DNA from: Clostridiales bacterium | GTDB taxonomy: Bacteria; Bacillota; Clostridia; Oscillospirales; Oscillospiraceae | Length of the DNA: 12,676 bases | NCBI GenBank assembly: GCA_021200895.1 | Contig: JAJQFX010000150.1 | Span: 1 to 12,676 of the forward strand | Direction of reading: 5' to 3' | Part shown: positions 12,635-12,676 of the stretch, piece by piece | Numbering within the stretch: position 1 is the stretch's first letter | Layout of the letters: each line of letters opens with the position of its first letter | Notes under the pieces: model-generated | What the model was told of the DNA's origin: nothing | Databases searched by the model: none | What the model saw: the letters and a program-made list of their open reading frames with translations, nothing else | Program-made: the position numbers and the translations under genes

Positions 12635-12676
12635 AGGTCAACTTCTCCCATTGAAAAAAACGAAAAGGTGTACATT

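Noticed and set aside
1..12676. CRISPR arrays, tRNA or rRNA genes
   Set aside because: No regularly spaced repeats and no cloverleaf or rRNA-like segment were seen on either strand.

Overview
The window looks like chromosomal DNA from a GC-rich anaerobic Firmicute, probably of the Oscillospiraceae type (Flavonifractor/Intestinimonas-like). This is inferred from GC-rich coding sequence with consensus AGGAGG ribosome sites, a lipoprotein signal, Gram-positive-type transporter genes and sigma-A promoters. No rRNA or taxonomic marker gene is present, so the assignment is tentative.

Region A (1-7907, very GC-rich). A divergent regulatory region (about 679-836) separates a leftward OmpR/PhoB-type response regulator, cut by the window start, from a rightward five-gene unit. 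That unit encodes two CUT1-type (MalF/MalG-like) permeases, a 754-residue lipoprotein with an Asp-box-containing N-terminal half and a C-terminal sugar-ABC solute-binding domain, a long coiled-coil MacA/HlyD-type adaptor, and a four-TM protein with a MacB-like extracytoplasmic domain. No ATPase gene accompanies any of them. Both divergent promoters share one layout: paired 11-bp-period direct repeats, then 15-16 bp, then a -10. This suggests that the response regulator drives both itself and the operon. A 165-bp MITE-like palindromic element lies between the solute-binding-protein gene and the adaptor gene. The unit ends at a strong intrinsic terminator that overlaps the last codons of its final gene.

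Region B (7908-9193). A LysR-family regulator gene is transcribed rightward from a perfect TTGACA-N17-TATAAT promoter. It is divergent from a tiny 25-codon gene that has its own strong promoter and Shine-Dalgarno sequence. A T-N11-A LysR box sits near -66 of the small gene's promoter and near +13 of the lysR promoter, which is the classical LysR layout. The unknown peptide is therefore the likely target.

Region C (9214-12676, visibly lower GC, all leftward). Five tightly packed genes follow: a YidD-domain protein with an N-terminal membrane extension, a zinc-ribbon/CFI-box protein, a small DUF4177-like protein, an SPFH-SHOCT protein of the YdjI/'virion core'-like type, and a four-TM membrane protein. 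A long hairpin between the DUF4177-like and SPFH genes may attenuate the downstream pair. The base composition and gene content suggest an acquired membrane-associated module, perhaps related to the Bacillus ydjFGHI type of envelope-stress system. Its function cannot be read from the sequence.
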